Shown one piece after another: positions 36,701 to 43,730 of a stretch of 61,580 nt of DNA. Each line of letters opens with the position of its first letter. Position 1 is the stretch's first letter. The translations under genes and the position numbers were made by a program. The stretch is from an uncultured Roseburia sp. GTDB taxonomy: Bacteria > Bacillota > Clostridia > Lachnospirales > Lachnospiraceae. The notes under the pieces are model-generated. The model saw only the letters and a list, made by a program, of their open reading frames with translations. It was not told the DNA's origin and ran no database searches. The DNA is taken from NCBI GenBank assembly GCA_947652855.1, contig CANTEO010000005.1:1-61580 (forward strand), in the 5' to 3' direction.

Positions 36701-38227
36701 GGCGGGAGCCGCGTCAACGGGGCGGAGGCTTCCGAATATACGGTGGAAAATGTCAGCGCGGAATCTGACGGCACATATTTTTACTGCGTTGTAAGCGACG
36801 GCGTGTCAGAAAAAGAGAGCGGCCGTGCGCGCTTAACGGTTCAGTGGGCGCCATCGGTCAATGAGCTGGAGGATCAGACGGCGAAGGCGGGAGAGGATGT
36901 CACGTTTGCAGTTTTTGCAGACGGAGGGAATCCGTCTTCTTATACGTATCAATGGTATGTCTCTATGTCGCCCAACGGGAGCGGAACGGGCATTGCGGGG
37001 GAGACTTCTTCGGAGTATACGCTGAGGGGCGTTGGCGCAGAGAATCATGGCAGATACTATTATTGCGTCGTGAGCAACGGGGCGTTTGACGTGTCAAGCG
37101 GCCGCGCGCGCTTAACGGTTCAGAAGGCGCCGGCTGTCAGCGCGCCCAAGGATCAGAGGGTGCAGGTGGGGGAGAACGTCACATTTCAGGTAGAGGCGAG
37201 CGAAGGAATCCCCGCGTCCTATACGTATCAATGGTGCTATTCCACGTCCAAAGAGGGAGACGGGATTAAGATCTCTGGGGCGGCTTCGGATACATACTCT
37301 ATTAACAACGTGACGGAATCGCTCAATGGCAGATATTACTATTGCCTTGTCAGAAACGAGGCGGGCGAGGTGAAAAGCGGCCAGGCGCTGCTTACGGTAT
37401 ACGTCCTTGCGACGGAAGAAGAAAAAGCGGGCCTGAATGGAGCCGTGACGCAGGCGGGCGGCTATCCGAAGGGAGATTACACGCAGGAGAGCTGGGATCT
37501 GCTGCAGCAGGCGATTTTAAACGCAAAGAATCTGCTGCAAAGGGAGGATGTTTCCAAAGCGGAAGTGGAGCAGGCGCAGCAGAAGCTAAAGGAGGCCGTT
37601 GCGGGCTTAAAGAAAAAGCCGGCTTCTCCAAAGCCGGTTCCGACAAAGTTGGACGCGCCCACAGTGAAGGCGCAGCTTGCCTCAATGTCTTCGGTGAGGC
37701 TAAACTGGAATCCGGTGAGCAAGGCGACGGGATATACGGTATACTGCGCTACGAAAAAGAATGGGAAATACAGCAAGGTCAAGACGCAGACGGGAACTTC
37801 CTTCGTTGTAAAAAAGGCGCTAAACGGGAAGAAAGCGGTCAAGTTAGCGAGGGGAAAGACGTACTATTTCAAAGTGGAGGCGCATAACGGGACAGACATC
37901 AGCTCCATGTCAGCCGTCGTATCCAAGAAGATGCCGCCTAAGAAGCTGGCCACGCCAAAGATGCCTGAAATTAAGGTGACGGGATTCAGCATTACGATAC
38001 GGTGGAACAAAAAAATAAAGAATGCGCAGGAGATGGTCATTGAAAGGAAAGTGGGCGGAAAGAAGTTTAAGAAATGGAAGACGGTTCCAATTAAAAAAGG
38101 AAAGGTCAAGGTTTTTTATGGAGATGATATAGATGGAAGCCGGCATTACTTTAGGATGTATGCCCGCTATAAGGATGGAAAAATTACAGTTCGCAGTAAA
38201 TATTCCAACACAAGATGGGTAAAATAG
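30707..38227 (+). CDS. Giant secreted protein with six tandem DUF6273-like domains, Ig, FIVAR and Fn3 domains
   Basis: The 2506-residue protein begins MERSRKKGKRRLSLLLALV, a signal peptide ending near residue 33, with AAGGAG upstream. Six copies of an about 260-residue domain follow, starting near residues 46, 304, 563, 814, 1094 and 1345. Each opens with (N/S/A)P.YD/N...EW.YV.FGSYPQ and holds a KW(E/K)..IKWRVL core, an LR.WLN.EF motif, a WW(L/W) motif and a VVPAL.(I/L)(N/D) end, as in DUF6273. Then come five Ig-like domains (about 1615-1705, 1775-1878, 1955-2044, 2047-2139, 2141-2231) interleaved with three FIVAR helical domains, and two Fn3-type domains to the C terminus. No LPxTG motif. 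Its stop lies 11 bp before the first kinase gene, so it is the likely head of the signalling operon and may be a surface ligand or sensor scaffold. Confidence 0.88.
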   Translation: MERSRKKGKRRLSLLLALVLLIYGQAFPALAKTAFKADGEAQGEPQNPVYDADTDATEWSYVYFGSYPQTEVTDGPLKSALSKAHYNAEGDTSVGGKKYRRVGAGGGYRYFQWERIKWRVLQNDGSTLFVAADRGLDCQRYHEEYTSVTWEGCTLRSWLNEEFYAAAFRAEEQKAIVRQAAADEGENETLDDVRLLSVGEVRNSAYGFRGNSENSVSRQMKASDYAAAGGARIDGEKRTWWWLCSPGYDSDFAAHVSNHGDGMRNSVSVDTAYHAVVPALHINLSSDLWSMTEEEGAAGALIPENPSYDAFYDETEWSYVYFGSYPQAEVSGEALTSSIQNASYAGDDAVVDGVKYRRVRQSDGYHYFKWESVKWRVLQKEGGSLLVMADLGLDAREYHETAEDVSWEDSALYEWLNGEFYDAAFDEDEQGAVLGQAEGGSQADGLQGRVSLLSAEDVLNVSYGFCPAGADAAGAPSATRSLRASDYARAKGAELYDARGSCRWWLRSKGEGLGSAAAVKEDGSVDMSGSAVNAGGNAVVAALRLDLSSNFWSMAEDGGLSSDSPSYDEETDTSAWRIVTFGSYPQTEVSGEELTDAVTGASYDERGDAVADGVKYRRISIGDTSDSSNFGSAQTYRYFKWEPIKWRVLEEDGTELCLMADLGLDCRAYHPDGGSVAWTGSGLRSWLNDEFYQSAFRAKERRAILQEGSKENVRLLSAEEAVSAAHGFCGDGGKASGSRKVRPSDYAYVMGAYSLSADGADCWWWLSSSSASGDAPRAYNDGSIDAAPVTLASGAVVPVVRMDKALFLEPEDVPSNPKYNEIIDTTEWSYVYFGSYPQAEVSGEALTEDITEAFYDESGDALVDGVRYRRMEAGSSEDGEAERAYRYFKWERIKWRVLQKTEDALFVLADRGLDSRAYHDASTSVTWEGSALREWLNESFLNSAFGKKERRAIKEQTVENAGNSSYGISSGKDTKDLVYLLSEGEAKNASYGFCEDYSKNSGSRQMKASDYASALGASASNEEEYSGGCGWWLRTQGGRGAFAMCVNASGAMSLYGNSMNAAGNAVVPALCLDLSSDRWSVTEEGNPDPDDEFAPKYDEETDAAEWRTVYFGSYPQSEVTGERLTDAIENAPYDGLDAVVDGVRYRRVSSEDANNGDHFASSGYRYFKWEPIKWRVLEKDGDLLYLMADLGLDCKTYNDGSYGSDANAWNGSSLRSWLNDEFYNAAFGSAERRAIVQEGKENVHLLSASEAASQAYGFCRDGGMASKSRVLAPSDYAYVMGAYSLHDGEEAGRDCWWWLSSEGESPADVKRVYNDGGIDEASMTMAYGAVAPVLRVNMKQEEGPANPKYNEVTDTAEWSVVTFGSYPQEEAQATGDLINAKYNGNGDAVVKGETYRRIASGDTNDSSNFGQESEYRYFKWEPIRWKVLKKGKDTLFALADLALDCKSYNESGFSVTWEGSTLRQWLNGTFFQTAFTQEEQAAIVAQGADSGESVGSDALDQVRLLSVSEASDASYGFCGTSGRASKSRSVRPSEYAYVMGAAKAEGEGNCVWWLRASGSSGGLYASTVSALGAVGQEDFYNATTDAVVPALHIDRSSELWSAVEEEGGSFLEWPLSVGELSDLEVNVGEDVTFTAEVQGGAAFGNQIQWYLDGEAIEGANESSFTLEDVSLDSGVVHTYYCTVSSKAQSVTSNVASLTVHESGQEADTSLLEAAIADARKLDGSEYTAESWQALQEALSAALGLLEQAGATQEEVDAALRALEDAVAALVGQDPPIFDIFGPSNQTVKAGESATFQVRAEMRDSAAYPEGADLFRYQWYQASSEEGTQTKVTGANESSYTIENVTEEMDGTYYCCEVSCTATGTPWSRVSSRARLIVYTDSGEVDKSALSSVFNEAAELKEEDYSEESWSGFLAARKQAEETLKDSKATQEEVDAACDALQKAIDTLKGTKPSAPLSVSVPGDQTAKAGESVTFSVTASGGASSSYAYQWYRSASASGGGSRVNGAEASEYTVENVSAESDGTYFYCVVSDGVSEKESGRARLTVQWAPSVNELEDQTAKAGEDVTFAVFADGGNPSSYTYQWYVSMSPNGSGTGIAGETSSEYTLRGVGAENHGRYYYCVVSNGAFDVSSGRARLTVQKAPAVSAPKDQRVQVGENVTFQVEASEGIPASYTYQWCYSTSKEGDGIKISGAASDTYSINNVTESLNGRYYYCLVRNEAGEVKSGQALLTVYVLATEEEKAGLNGAVTQAGGYPKGDYTQESWDLLQQAILNAKNLLQREDVSKAEVEQAQQKLKEAVAGLKKKPASPKPVPTKLDAPTVKAQLASMSSVRLNWNPVSKATGYTVYCATKKNGKYSKVKTQTGTSFVVKKALNGKKAVKLARGKTYYFKVEAHNGTDISSMSAVVSKKMPPKKLATPKMPEIKVTGFSITIRWNKKIKNAQEMVIERKVGGKKFKKWKTVPIKKGKVKVFYGDDIDGSRHYFRMYARYKDGKITVRSKYSNTRWVK
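30846..35530 (+). repeat. Six tandem DUF6273-like coding repeats, about 750-840 bp each
   Basis: Repeats start near 30846, 31620, 32397, 33150, 33990 and 34741. Short stretches such as TTTGGCAGCTACCCGCAG recur in most copies. Copies 3 and 5 are especially alike (SDYAYVMGAYSL, CWWWLSS), and 1, 2 and 4 share SYVYFGSYPQ, suggesting growth by multi-unit duplication. Confidence 0.85.
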
Positions 38228-38237
38228 GGAGTTTAAG

Positions 38238-40232
38238 ATGGAAAATCAGCTATGCTTTCAATGTTTTAAAATGAAGGGGGAGTATGAGGTATGCCCGCAT
38301 TGCGGCTACGGGGAAGGCGCAAAGGCAAGGCAGGCGTACCAGCTTGCCCCCGGCACGGTCTTGCGCGGCCGCTACATCATTGGGGTAGGCATCGGCATCG
38401 GAGGGTTTGGCATCACCTACAAGGCGTTCGACACAGTGCTTAGCGTAATCGTGGCGGTTAAGGAGTTTTACCCGGCGAGGCTTGTGAACCGGGGCGAGGG
38501 CGAGCTTAGGGTAGGCATCTTTTCCGGGGATAAGGAAAAGGAGTTTAAAAGGCAGCTTGCCAGGTTCCTGGAAGAGGCGAAAAATATGGCGATTTTCTCA
38601 AAAGAGAAGGACATCATTAACGTGTTCGACTATTTTGAGGAAAACCAGACGGCGTACATCATTATGGAATATGTGGACGCGCCGCTGTTGAAGTCCAAAT
38701 TGAAAGAAAAGGGGAAGTTTGAGCAAGAAGAGGCGGCGGGGTATATGCGGGCCCTTCTGGACGCGCTCTCTAAGGTGCATTATCACGGCATTATCCATAA
38801 AGACGTCAGCCCGGACAATCTCTTTTTGACGGGAAAAGACACGGTGAAGCTGTTTGACTTTGGCGCGGCGAAGTTCCAGGGGACGCAGACGGAGCGGACG
38901 GAGGACGCTGTGGTAAAGGCGGGGTACACCCCGCCGGAGCAGTATCGGTCGAAAAATACGCAGGGAGCGTTTATGGACGTCTATGCGGCGGGCGCCGTGT
39001 TTTACGAGATGCTGACTGGGGAGAAGCCGATGGAGGCGCCTGACCGTTCCATTTCCGATGAATTGAAACAGCCGCATGAATATGGGATTCGCGTGGATGA
39101 ACGATTGGAGCGCGTGATCTTAAAGGCACTCGCCTTGAAGCCGGAGCTGCGCTTTCAGACGGCGGAGCAGTTTAAGGACGCGATCGCCAGCCAGAAGAAG
39201 GTAGAGCTGCCGGAGGAGCTCCTAAAGCGGATGAGGCTTAGGAAACGCGTGCTTTCGGCTGGCATCGGCGCGTCTTTGTTCTTGGTGGGCGGCGTGCTTC
39301 TTTTGAGCCAGACGGTATTTTCCGGGCGGGGAAAGCTTGACGTCGCGAAATTGCAGGAGGACTGCCTGGAGGTCTGGATGCCCGTTTTGGATCAGGCGGA
39401 GGGCGAGAGGCTTACCAAAACGCTTCTGACTGGCGTGGAAAAGGAATGCCCTAAGCTGGATGTTTCCGTGCGCGCGATTGAGAAAGAGGAATATGAAAGG
39501 ACGCTAAAGGAGGCCGCAGAGGCCGGTACGCTGCCGGAGGTCTTCTGCACCAAGGGCATTGATGCGTCTGAGCATTGCGCGGAGCTTTCCAAGCTGCTTC
39601 GCACGATGGACTTGTCTTCGTATCTCGTTTTGGAGGATTGGAAAAAGGAGGGCGTGTATGAAATTCCGACTGCCTTACAGGCGGGGATTTTATACGTCAG
39701 TCAGGAAAAGGTGAAGGAGGCGCCGGAATTCGTGGAGCTTACGGAGCTTTCCGTGGAGGACGGCGCTACGGGCCTTGCCTGGGAGGAGGGCGTGTATCAG
39801 AGGTTTCTGGACGCGGGGGACTCCCTGGCTAGGATTGCGGGGGATCTTTCCTGCATGGATGCGGTCAAGGCCGTGACGGTGGATCAGATGCCGCCGACGG
39901 ACTTTACGGCAGTTCCCATTTTGGAAGGAGGGGAGCTTGTCGTGGCGGCGGAGCATTGCTATGGGGTGAATAAGGACGCGACCGAAAATCAACAGGAGGC
40001 GGGGATGTTCCTTTTGTCCCTGCTTTTAAGCGACGGGATGCAAAGCGCGTCCTATATGGGAAATGAAGAGGGGATCCCGCTAAATCATGTGGTTTATGAA
40101 GAATATAAAGAAAACAAAATGACGACATATCTGGCTTTTTTAAAGGAATATGACCTAAAGGGCGCGGCGCTGTTTCAGGGCGGCGGCGTGCAGGATCATA
40201 TCAAAGATGAGATTGTGGGGGATGGGACATGA
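38238..40232 (+). CDS. Membrane Ser/Thr kinase with zinc ribbon and substrate-binding-protein-like ectodomain
   Basis: The 664-residue protein has a zinc ribbon (Cys6, 9, 19 and 22) and a kinase domain (about 46-318) with a glycine loop GIGIGGFGITYKA, Lys75 in AVKEF, an alpha-C Glu in LEEAKNMA, a catalytic loop HKDVSPDN (Asp189) and DFG at 207-209. A single transmembrane helix (about 338-361) is followed by an extracytoplasmic region of about 300 residues. That region reads like a type-2 periplasmic binding protein: LEVWMPVLDQAEGERLTKTL, LPEVFCTKG, YEIPTALQAGILYVSQE, and late alpha-helical MFLLSLLLSDGMQSASYMGN. The HRD Arg is Lys and the usual catalytic-loop Lys is Ser. It probably senses a ligand outside and phosphorylates partners inside. 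It overlaps the next kinase by 4 bp (ATGA). Confidence 0.85.
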   Translation: MENQLCFQCFKMKGEYEVCPHCGYGEGAKARQAYQLAPGTVLRGRYIIGVGIGIGGFGITYKAFDTVLSVIVAVKEFYPARLVNRGEGELRVGIFSGDKEKEFKRQLARFLEEAKNMAIFSKEKDIINVFDYFEENQTAYIIMEYVDAPLLKSKLKEKGKFEQEEAAGYMRALLDALSKVHYHGIIHKDVSPDNLFLTGKDTVKLFDFGAAKFQGTQTERTEDAVVKAGYTPPEQYRSKNTQGAFMDVYAAGAVFYEMLTGEKPMEAPDRSISDELKQPHEYGIRVDERLERVILKALALKPELRFQTAEQFKDAIASQKKVELPEELLKRMRLRKRVLSAGIGASLFLVGGVLLLSQTVFSGRGKLDVAKLQEDCLEVWMPVLDQAEGERLTKTLLTGVEKECPKLDVSVRAIEKEEYERTLKEAAEAGTLPEVFCTKGIDASEHCAELSKLLRTMDLSSYLVLEDWKKEGVYEIPTALQAGILYVSQEKVKEAPEFVELTELSVEDGATGLAWEEGVYQRFLDAGDSLARIAGDLSCMDAVKAVTVDQMPPTDFTAVPILEGGELVVAAEHCYGVNKDATENQQEAGMFLLSLLLSDGMQSASYMGNEEGIPLNHVVYEEYKENKMTTYLAFLKEYDLKGAALFQGGGVQDHIKDEIVGDGT

Positions 40233-42406
40233 CAAGATGCATGGGCTGCATGGCGGAGATGATGGAAGAGGAAAGAATCTGTCAGCGCTGCGGCTATAAG
40301 AAAGGCACAGACGTAAAGGAGGCCTATTATCTGCTGCCTGGGAAAATTGTGGGCAAAAAATATATGGTAGGGAAAGTGTTGGGCTACGGCGGCTTTGGCG
40401 TGACGTATATCGGATGGGACATGACCCTGCAGCGCAAGCTGGCGATTAAGGAGTATCTGCCAAGCGATTTCGCGACCAGAAGCTATGGAACGGAATTGCT
40501 CACGGTATTTTCCGGCGAGGCTACCGTGCAGTTTCAGGCAGGCTTAAACAGCTTCATTTCGGAGGCTAAGCGGCTGGCGAAATTTAACCGGATCCCGGAG
40601 ATTGTGGACATCTACGACTGCTTTATGGAAAACGACACCGGGTACATCATCATGGAATTTCTGGAAGGGGTGACGGTCAAGGAGCTGCTTGCGAAGCAGA
40701 AGCGTATGCCAGTGGACGAAGCTCGTAAAATCGCCATGCCCGTGCTAAAGGGGCTGGCCGAGGTCCACAAGGAAGGGATCATTCACAGGGACATTGCGCC
40801 GGACAATATTTTCATCACGAAAAAAGGCGAGGTGAAGCTGTTGGACTTTGGAGCGGCGCGTTACGCCACCGCCGTGCAGTCCAGGAGCCTCTCTGTCATC
40901 TTAAAGCCTGGGTACGCGCCGGAGGAGCAGTACCGCAGCAGGGGGGAGCAGGGGCCATGGACGGACGTGTACGCCATGGGCGCGACGCTTTACCGGATGA
41001 TTACCGGCGTAAGGCCGGAGGAGTCGATTGAGCGCATGGCCCAGGACAACGTAAAGACGCCGTCTGAGCTTGGAATCGCAATAGACGCGAATTTGGAGAA
41101 CGCGTTGATGAACAGCATCAACGTCAAGAAGGAGTACCGGATTCAAAACGCTTCGGATTTTTATGACGCGCTTGCGAGCAAGGATGAGGTGGAGCGCATC
41201 ATTGAGAAAAAGAAGATAGAGGAAAGCATGAAGCTGCCGATCTGGATGAAGTGGGCGGGCATTGCCGTAGGCGCGCTTGCCTGCCTGTGCCTGATCCTGC
41301 TTGCGACCGGGAACCTAAGCCTTTCGAGGAAGCGCCTAGACAGCGGGGCGGGGGAGGAGGCGCTGGCTCAAAACGAGCGCTTTGTCCCAAACGTCTCCGG
41401 CATGAGCTACGAGGAGGCGGAGGGCGTCTTAAAGGAGAAGCAGCTGAATGTCGTCATCAATGGGATGAATTACAGCGAGAGCATAGAGAAGAACAAAATC
41501 TTAAGCCAAAGCCCCGGGGACGGAGAGAAGGCGTCGTTAGACGAGACGGTGTACGTCATTATGAGCGGTGGAAACCAGGAGGTCATGATGCCGGATTTGG
41601 CCGGGATGGAATATGAGGACGCGAAGGATCTGATCGCGGCGCAGAGCCTTGTTTTGAAAAAAGGCGGCGTGAAAGAGGAATACAGCGATTTCGTGGAAAA
41701 AGGCCGGGTGATGGAGCAGAGCGTTGACGCGGAGGAGCGGATTGCGGTGCAAACGGAGATTGCCCTGACCGTGTCGCTTGGGAGCCTTTCAAAAGAGACG
41801 GCTGTCCTCACCGTGCCGGATTTGACGGGAATGACGAAGGAAGAGGCCGTGGAGGCGCTGACCCGCTTAAAGGAGGAAAGCGGCTTTACCTATTCCCTGG
41901 GGAGGGTGAAGAAGGAGCACAGCACGGAGGTGGAGAAGGGACGGATCATCAGCCAGGGCTTAGAGCCGGGGAGCGAGGCGCGGACAAGCGAGCCGATCGC
42001 CTTGGTCTTAAGCAAAGGCCCAGAGATGGTGTCGGTGCCAAATGTGGTGTATACCTCCAGGGAAGACGCGGCGCAGGCGCTAAAGGATGCGGGGCTTCAG
42101 GCGCAGGTACGGACGGAGTACAGCGACAAGGTTTCAGAGGGCCTTGTCATCAGCCAGGGCGTGGACGCGGACACGCAGGCGGCGAAAGGCAGCGCTGTTA
42201 CGATTACAGTCAGCCTTGGCAAGGAGCCTCCGAAGCAGCAGCCCGTGCAGCAGCCAGAGCAGCCCGTGCAACAGCCGCAGCAGCCAGAGCAGCCCGTGCA
42301 GCAGCCAGCCCCTCCTTCTGATGATGATGGATCGAAAGTTCGAAAAAATAAAATTGAGACGGGCGATATAAGGATGAGTGAGGGAGGGAGCTATGCTTAC
42401 ATATGA
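40229..42406 (+). CDS. PASTA-domain Ser/Thr kinase with N-terminal zinc ribbon
   Basis: The 725-residue protein has a zinc ribbon (Cys4, 7, 18, 21), a kinase domain (about 46-318: GYGGFGVTY, Lys74, catalytic HRDIAPDN with Asp188, DFG 206-208, activation segment PGYAPEEQY) and a transmembrane helix about 341-361. Four PASTA domains follow (about 385-447, 451-518, 526-597, 601-665) and a Pro/Gln-rich tail of PVQQPEQ repeats. PASTA domains bind muropeptides or lipid II in PknB/PrkC-type kinases, so this is a likely wall-status sensor. Its gene overlaps both neighbours, the kinase before and the PP2C phosphatase after, which implies tight coupling. Confidence 0.93.
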   Translation: MTRCMGCMAEMMEEERICQRCGYKKGTDVKEAYYLLPGKIVGKKYMVGKVLGYGGFGVTYIGWDMTLQRKLAIKEYLPSDFATRSYGTELLTVFSGEATVQFQAGLNSFISEAKRLAKFNRIPEIVDIYDCFMENDTGYIIMEFLEGVTVKELLAKQKRMPVDEARKIAMPVLKGLAEVHKEGIIHRDIAPDNIFITKKGEVKLLDFGAARYATAVQSRSLSVILKPGYAPEEQYRSRGEQGPWTDVYAMGATLYRMITGVRPEESIERMAQDNVKTPSELGIAIDANLENALMNSINVKKEYRIQNASDFYDALASKDEVERIIEKKKIEESMKLPIWMKWAGIAVGALACLCLILLATGNLSLSRKRLDSGAGEEALAQNERFVPNVSGMSYEEAEGVLKEKQLNVVINGMNYSESIEKNKILSQSPGDGEKASLDETVYVIMSGGNQEVMMPDLAGMEYEDAKDLIAAQSLVLKKGGVKEEYSDFVEKGRVMEQSVDAEERIAVQTEIALTVSLGSLSKETAVLTVPDLTGMTKEEAVEALTRLKEESGFTYSLGRVKKEHSTEVEKGRIISQGLEPGSEARTSEPIALVLSKGPEMVSVPNVVYTSREDAAQALKDAGLQAQVRTEYSDKVSEGLVISQGVDADTQAAKGSAVTITVSLGKEPPKQQPVQQPEQPVQQPQQPEQPVQQPAPPSDDDGSKVRKNKIETGDIRMSEGGSYAYI

Positions 42407-43133
42407 AATGCTGTCAAAGCCAGGGGAACGGGATCATAACGAGGACTATGCAGGGGCGGCAAGCCGCGGGGGCGCATATTGCTTCGTCTTGGCGGACGGG
42501 CTTGGCGGCCATGGCGGCGGCGCGGATGCCTCACGCCTGGTGGGCGAGTTTATATTAGAAGATTTTAAGGAGCGCGGAGAGGCTTCAGAAGCATATTTAA
42601 AGAAGGTCATTGAGGAGAGCCAAAGCCGCTTAATGGAGGAGCAGCTTGCCAGGGACCGGGTGAATGAGATGAAGACGACCCTCGTTGTGCTGCTTTGTGG
42701 CGGGGAGTCGCTGCAGTGGGCGCACGTTGGGGATTCCAGGCTTTACTATTTCAAAAGCAGGAAGCTAAAGAAGAGGACGCTTGACCACAGCGTCCCGCAG
42801 ATGCTGGTGGCCGCGGGGGAGATTAAGGAAGAGGAGATCCGCCGCCATGCGGATCGAAACCGTCTGCTGCGCGTGATGGGCGTGGAGTGGGAGCTGCCGC
42901 GATATAAGCTGGAGGAGCCGGTGGAATATGCCAAGAACGCCGCCTTTTTGCTCTGCTCGGACGGATTTTGGGAATGGGTGGACGAGAAGGCGATGCAGGG
43001 AACGCTGAAAAAATCGAAGTCTCCCAAGGAATGGCTTAGAAAAATGGAAGAGGAGGCGTTAAAAAACGGGACGGGGAAAGGAATGGACAATTATTCCGCA
43101 ATCGCTGTGTTTTTGGAGGAGAAGGAGGCGTAG
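42393..43133 (+). CDS. PP2C-family Ser/Thr protein phosphatase (first copy)
   Basis: The 246-residue soluble enzyme has all PP2C metal-site motifs: ERDHNEDY, LADGLGGHGGG, HVGDSRLYYF, SDGFWEW and GMDNYSA. It would reverse phosphorylation by the neighbouring kinases. GGGAGGGAG lies before the ATG at 42393, inside the end of the PASTA kinase gene (14-bp overlap). Confidence 0.94.
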   Translation: MLTYEMLSKPGERDHNEDYAGAASRGGAYCFVLADGLGGHGGGADASRLVGEFILEDFKERGEASEAYLKKVIEESQSRLMEEQLARDRVNEMKTTLVVLLCGGESLQWAHVGDSRLYYFKSRKLKKRTLDHSVPQMLVAAGEIKEEEIRRHADRNRLLRVMGVEWELPRYKLEEPVEYAKNAAFLLCSDGFWEWVDEKAMQGTLKKSKSPKEWLRKMEEEALKNGTGKGMDNYSAIAVFLEEKEA

Positions 43134-43136
43134 GAA

Positions 43137-43730
43137 ATGGCAATCGTAATATGCAGCAACGGACATTATTACGACGATGAAAAATTTAAGGAATGCCCGC
43201 ATTGCGCCGCCGGGGACAAAGAAGAGGATTCCCTGACTGTCGCCATGGCCCATCAGTCCAGGCAGGTGGAGAATTATGCGGTGGAGTACATCAAGAAAGC
43301 GGTGCCAAACGCGCGGATTCATGTCGAAGCCGGCCGGCCGGATCCAGACGCAGAGAAGACGGTCGGCGTTTACGCCAGGAGGGGCCTCTTAACATGCACC
43401 GCCGGATGGCTGGTCTGCGTAAGAGGCGCGGAGTATGGACGGGATTTTCCGCTCTACGCCGGGTTTAACCGGATTGGCCGTGGCGCGGGCAGCGACGTGG
43501 CCTTAAACGATATGCAGGTGTCCAGGGATGAGCACTGCTCCGTGATTTATGAGGAAAAGAAAAATGTGTTTTATCTGGTTCCAAAGGCCGGGAGCCTCAC
43601 CTATGTCGGGGAGGAGCTTGTTGACGCGGCCAGAGAGCTGAAAAGCGGCCAGATTGTCGCCGTCGGCAAGACGTGGCTTGAGCTTGTGGCATATTGCGCA
43701 GGGGAGAAGCGATGGGAAAAAAATACATAA
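43137..43730 (+). CDS. Zinc-ribbon / FHA-like adaptor protein (first copy)
   Basis: The 197-residue protein starts with a compact zinc-site motif (Cys6, His10, Cys20, Cys23: CSNGHYYDDEKFKECPHC) and ends with an FHA-type domain (about 90-188) with IGRGAGSDVAL and VSRDEHCSV. The FHA core has one residue more than the usual S-R-x-H and lacks the NG of canonical domains. Before the domain lies DAEKTVGVY (Thr75), like the phosphorylation site of GarA/OdhI-type regulators. A second protein of the same layout is encoded at 47626. GAAGGAGG precedes the ATG. Confidence 0.85.
   Translation: MAIVICSNGHYYDDEKFKECPHCAAGDKEEDSLTVAMAHQSRQVENYAVEYIKKAVPNARIHVEAGRPDPDAEKTVGVYARRGLLTCTAGWLVCVRGAEYGRDFPLYAGFNRIGRGAGSDVALNDMQVSRDEHCSVIYEEKKNVFYLVPKAGSLTYVGEELVDAARELKSGQIVAVGKTWLELVAYCAGEKRWEKNT

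Noticed and set aside
30707..38227. Diversity-generating retroelement targeting the DUF6273-like domains
   Set aside because: No reverse transcriptase or template repeat was seen in the window, and the repeat differences are spread over all positions and not limited to adenines.
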